From Betaproteobacteria bacterium (GTDB lineage: Bacteria; Pseudomonadota; Gammaproteobacteria; Burkholderiales; SG8-39), in contig SCTX01000010.1 in the NCBI GenBank assembly GCA_004298385.1, positions 1 to 61,761 on the forward strand: 61,761 bases of DNA. The letters run 5' to 3'. The notes beneath the pieces were generated by a model. That model was not told the origin of the DNA. It ran no database searches and saw nothing but the letters and a program-made list of their open reading frames with translations. A program made the position numbers and the translations under genes. Shown here piece by piece: positions 60,529-61,761 of the stretch; position 1 is the first letter of the stretch, and each line of letters starts with the position of its first letter.

Positions 60529-61761
60529 TTACTTTTTCGCTGCGTCCGCCGCCTTCGCCGGTTCAGCCGCGGCCTTCGGTGCATCGCCAGCCCTGGCTGC
60601 TCCGGCATCCACCGCAGTTGGTGCCGCCGGTTCGGCTGCCTTGAGAAAGTCCTCGAACTTGGTGGTTTTTCCGCCCTTGATGATCGCAATCGGCTCGATC
60701 TTGCCACCCTTCATGGTGAAAATCGTCATCTCGGCGTCTTTGCGGTCGCCTTTCTCGTCGAACTCGATCTTGCCGCTCGCGCCGCCATAGCTGATCTTGG
60801 CGAGTACAGGCAGGTATTTCGCCGGATCGGGCGAGTTCGCCTTTTTCATCGCCTCAATCAGCAGATTCGCCGCGTCGTAAGTGAACGGTGCATATAGAAT
60901 GGGATCGATCTTGAATTTCGCCTTGTAAGCGTCAAGAAACTTCTTGTTCGCCGCCTGGACCGGTAGGCCGGCCTGCGAGCAAAGCAATCCTTCCGCGGCA
61001 TCGCCAGCCAGCTCTTTCATCTTGTCGGTGCAGGCGCCGTCGCCGAAAGCGAACACCGCCTTGATGCCGAGCTCGCGCCCCTGCTTCAGCAGCGGGCCGC
61101 CGGTCGCGTCCATGCCACCATAGAACACGGCGTCCGGTTTCTTGCCTTTGATCTTGGTGAGGATGGCCTTGAAGTCGGCGGTCTTGTCCGTGCCCTTCTC
61201 GCGCGGCAGCACCTTTACGCCGGCCGCCTTCAACGTCTTTTCGACTTCGTTGGCCAGGCCTTCGCCGTAGGCGGTGGCGTCATCGATCACCGCCACGGTC
61301 TTGGGTTTGATTTCACCGGTCAGGTAGCTGGCGATCGCGGGTCCCTGCTGATCGTCGCGGCCGACCACGCGGAATACGGTTTTGAAGCCTTGCTCGGTCA
61401 GTTGCGGATTGGTCGCCGAACCGCTGATCATGGGAATGCCCGCCTGATTGTAAATGGCCGAAGCCGGGATGGTCACGCCCGAGTTCAGGTGGCCGACCAC
61501 GCCTGCGACCTTGGCGTCGACCAGCTTCTGCGCCACCGTGGTGCCTACTTTCGGGTCGGCCTGGTCGTCTTCGGCGACCAGTTCCAGCTTGACGTTCTTG
61601 CCATCCAGCTTGAGGCCCTTGGCATTGGCCTCGTCAACGGCCAGGCGTGCTCCGTTCTCATTGTCCTTGCCCAGGTGCGCGATTCCGCCGGTGAGCGGGC
61701 CGACATGGCCGAGCTTGACCATCATCGGCGGCGGCGGGGGCGGGGCGACGGCAGGTTCGGG
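60529..61761 (-). CDS. livK: Branched-chain amino-acid ABC transporter substrate-binding protein LivK (partial)
   Basis: The C-terminal about 410 residues are present; the frame stays open to the window end, so the signal peptide is missing. The frame visible before MMVKLGHVGPLTGGIAHLGK is PEPAVAPPPPPP, a proline-rich linker that should join a lipoprotein or signal-peptide start to the periplasmic Venus-flytrap domain. ARLAVDEANAKG, VVGHLNSGVTIPASAIYNQA and TGGPLLKQGRELG are typical Peripla_BP_6 motifs. The ATG at 61725 is therefore not the true start. The A/P/K-rich C-terminal tail (PTAVDAGAARAGDAPKAAAE) is unusual. Confidence 0.92.
   Translation of the reverse strand, partial: PEPAVAPPPPPPMMVKLGHVGPLTGGIAHLGKDNENGARLAVDEANAKGLKLDGKNVKLELVAEDDQADPKVGTTVAQKLVDAKVAGVVGHLNSGVTIPASAIYNQAGIPMISGSATNPQLTEQGFKTVFRVVGRDDQQGPAIASYLTGEIKPKTVAVIDDATAYGEGLANEVEKTLKAAGVKVLPREKGTDKTADFKAILTKIKGKKPDAVFYGGMDATGGPLLKQGRELGIKAVFAFGDGACTDKMKELAGDAAEGLLCSQAGLPVQAANKKFLDAYKAKFKIDPILYAPFTYDAANLLIEAMKKANSPDPAKYLPVLAKISYGGASGKIEFDEKGDRKDAEMTIFTMKGGKIEPIAIIKGGKTTKFEDFLKAAEPAAPTAVDAGAARAGDAPKAAAEPAKAADAAKK

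Overview
The window is a GC-rich chromosomal segment of a betaproteobacterium, probably Burkholderiales or Nitrosomonadales, and possibly from a metagenome-assembled genome. Three things support this. The gene order pilM-N-O-P-Q / aroK-aroB / gltB-gltD next to a divergent mrcA is typical of the class. So is the cytochrome c4 / ysxC / hemB block. The leader of hemB also carries a short hairpin RNA resembling a family I recall as betaproteobacterial. No rRNA, tRNA, CRISPR array or intact transposase was seen.

Left edge (1-3994): a rearranged, partly decayed accessory region. It holds a FitA-like antitoxin cut by the window edge with a palindromic operator, a chimera of a Bug-receptor tail and a glutathione S-transferase, the C-terminal stub of a zinc-type dehydrogenase, a roughly 108-bp MITE-like element, and a large AT-richer gene for a SIR2-STAND NTPase. 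That last gene is the best candidate for an uncharacterised, probably antiphage, system.

3995-9416: fused isobutyryl-CoA mutase (icmF) with a 24-bp operator-like dyad upstream, an acyl-CoA ligase, and a small Lys/Ala/Glu-rich exported protein with its own terminator. 9698-14093: a TPR protein coupled to a HupE/UreJ-like membrane protein, then two DMT permeases, the first with a 24-histidine tail. 14136-25135: recQ, a DUF4382 lipoprotein, a PilZ protein, the glmU-glmS operon for UDP-GlcNAc synthesis, a CDP-diacylglycerol diphosphatase and an Ig-like-repeat lipoprotein.

25178-41219: on the minus strand, pilMNOPQ (type IV pilus alignment complex and secretin), then aroK-aroB (shikimate pathway), then gltB-gltD (glutamate synthase). 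Divergent on the plus strand are mrcA (PBP1A) and the tiny lipoprotein lptM. The lysA gene that follows is a wreck with two internal deletions. 41988-47484: an RND efflux pair and an ECF sigma/anti-sigma pair. 47752-50270: cytochrome c4, divergent from ysxC and hemB.

50373-61761: a glyoxalase-like protein, a quinone oxidoreductase, dsbD, cutA, an NAD-dependent epimerase-like protein, a 2Fe-2S flavin reductase, and a branched-chain amino-acid ABC transporter (livK partial, livH, livM, livG, livF). Long near-perfect inverted repeats lie between the quinone oxidoreductase gene and dsbD, and inside the epimerase gene. The liv transporter and icmF point to active branched-chain amino-acid and acyl-CoA metabolism.
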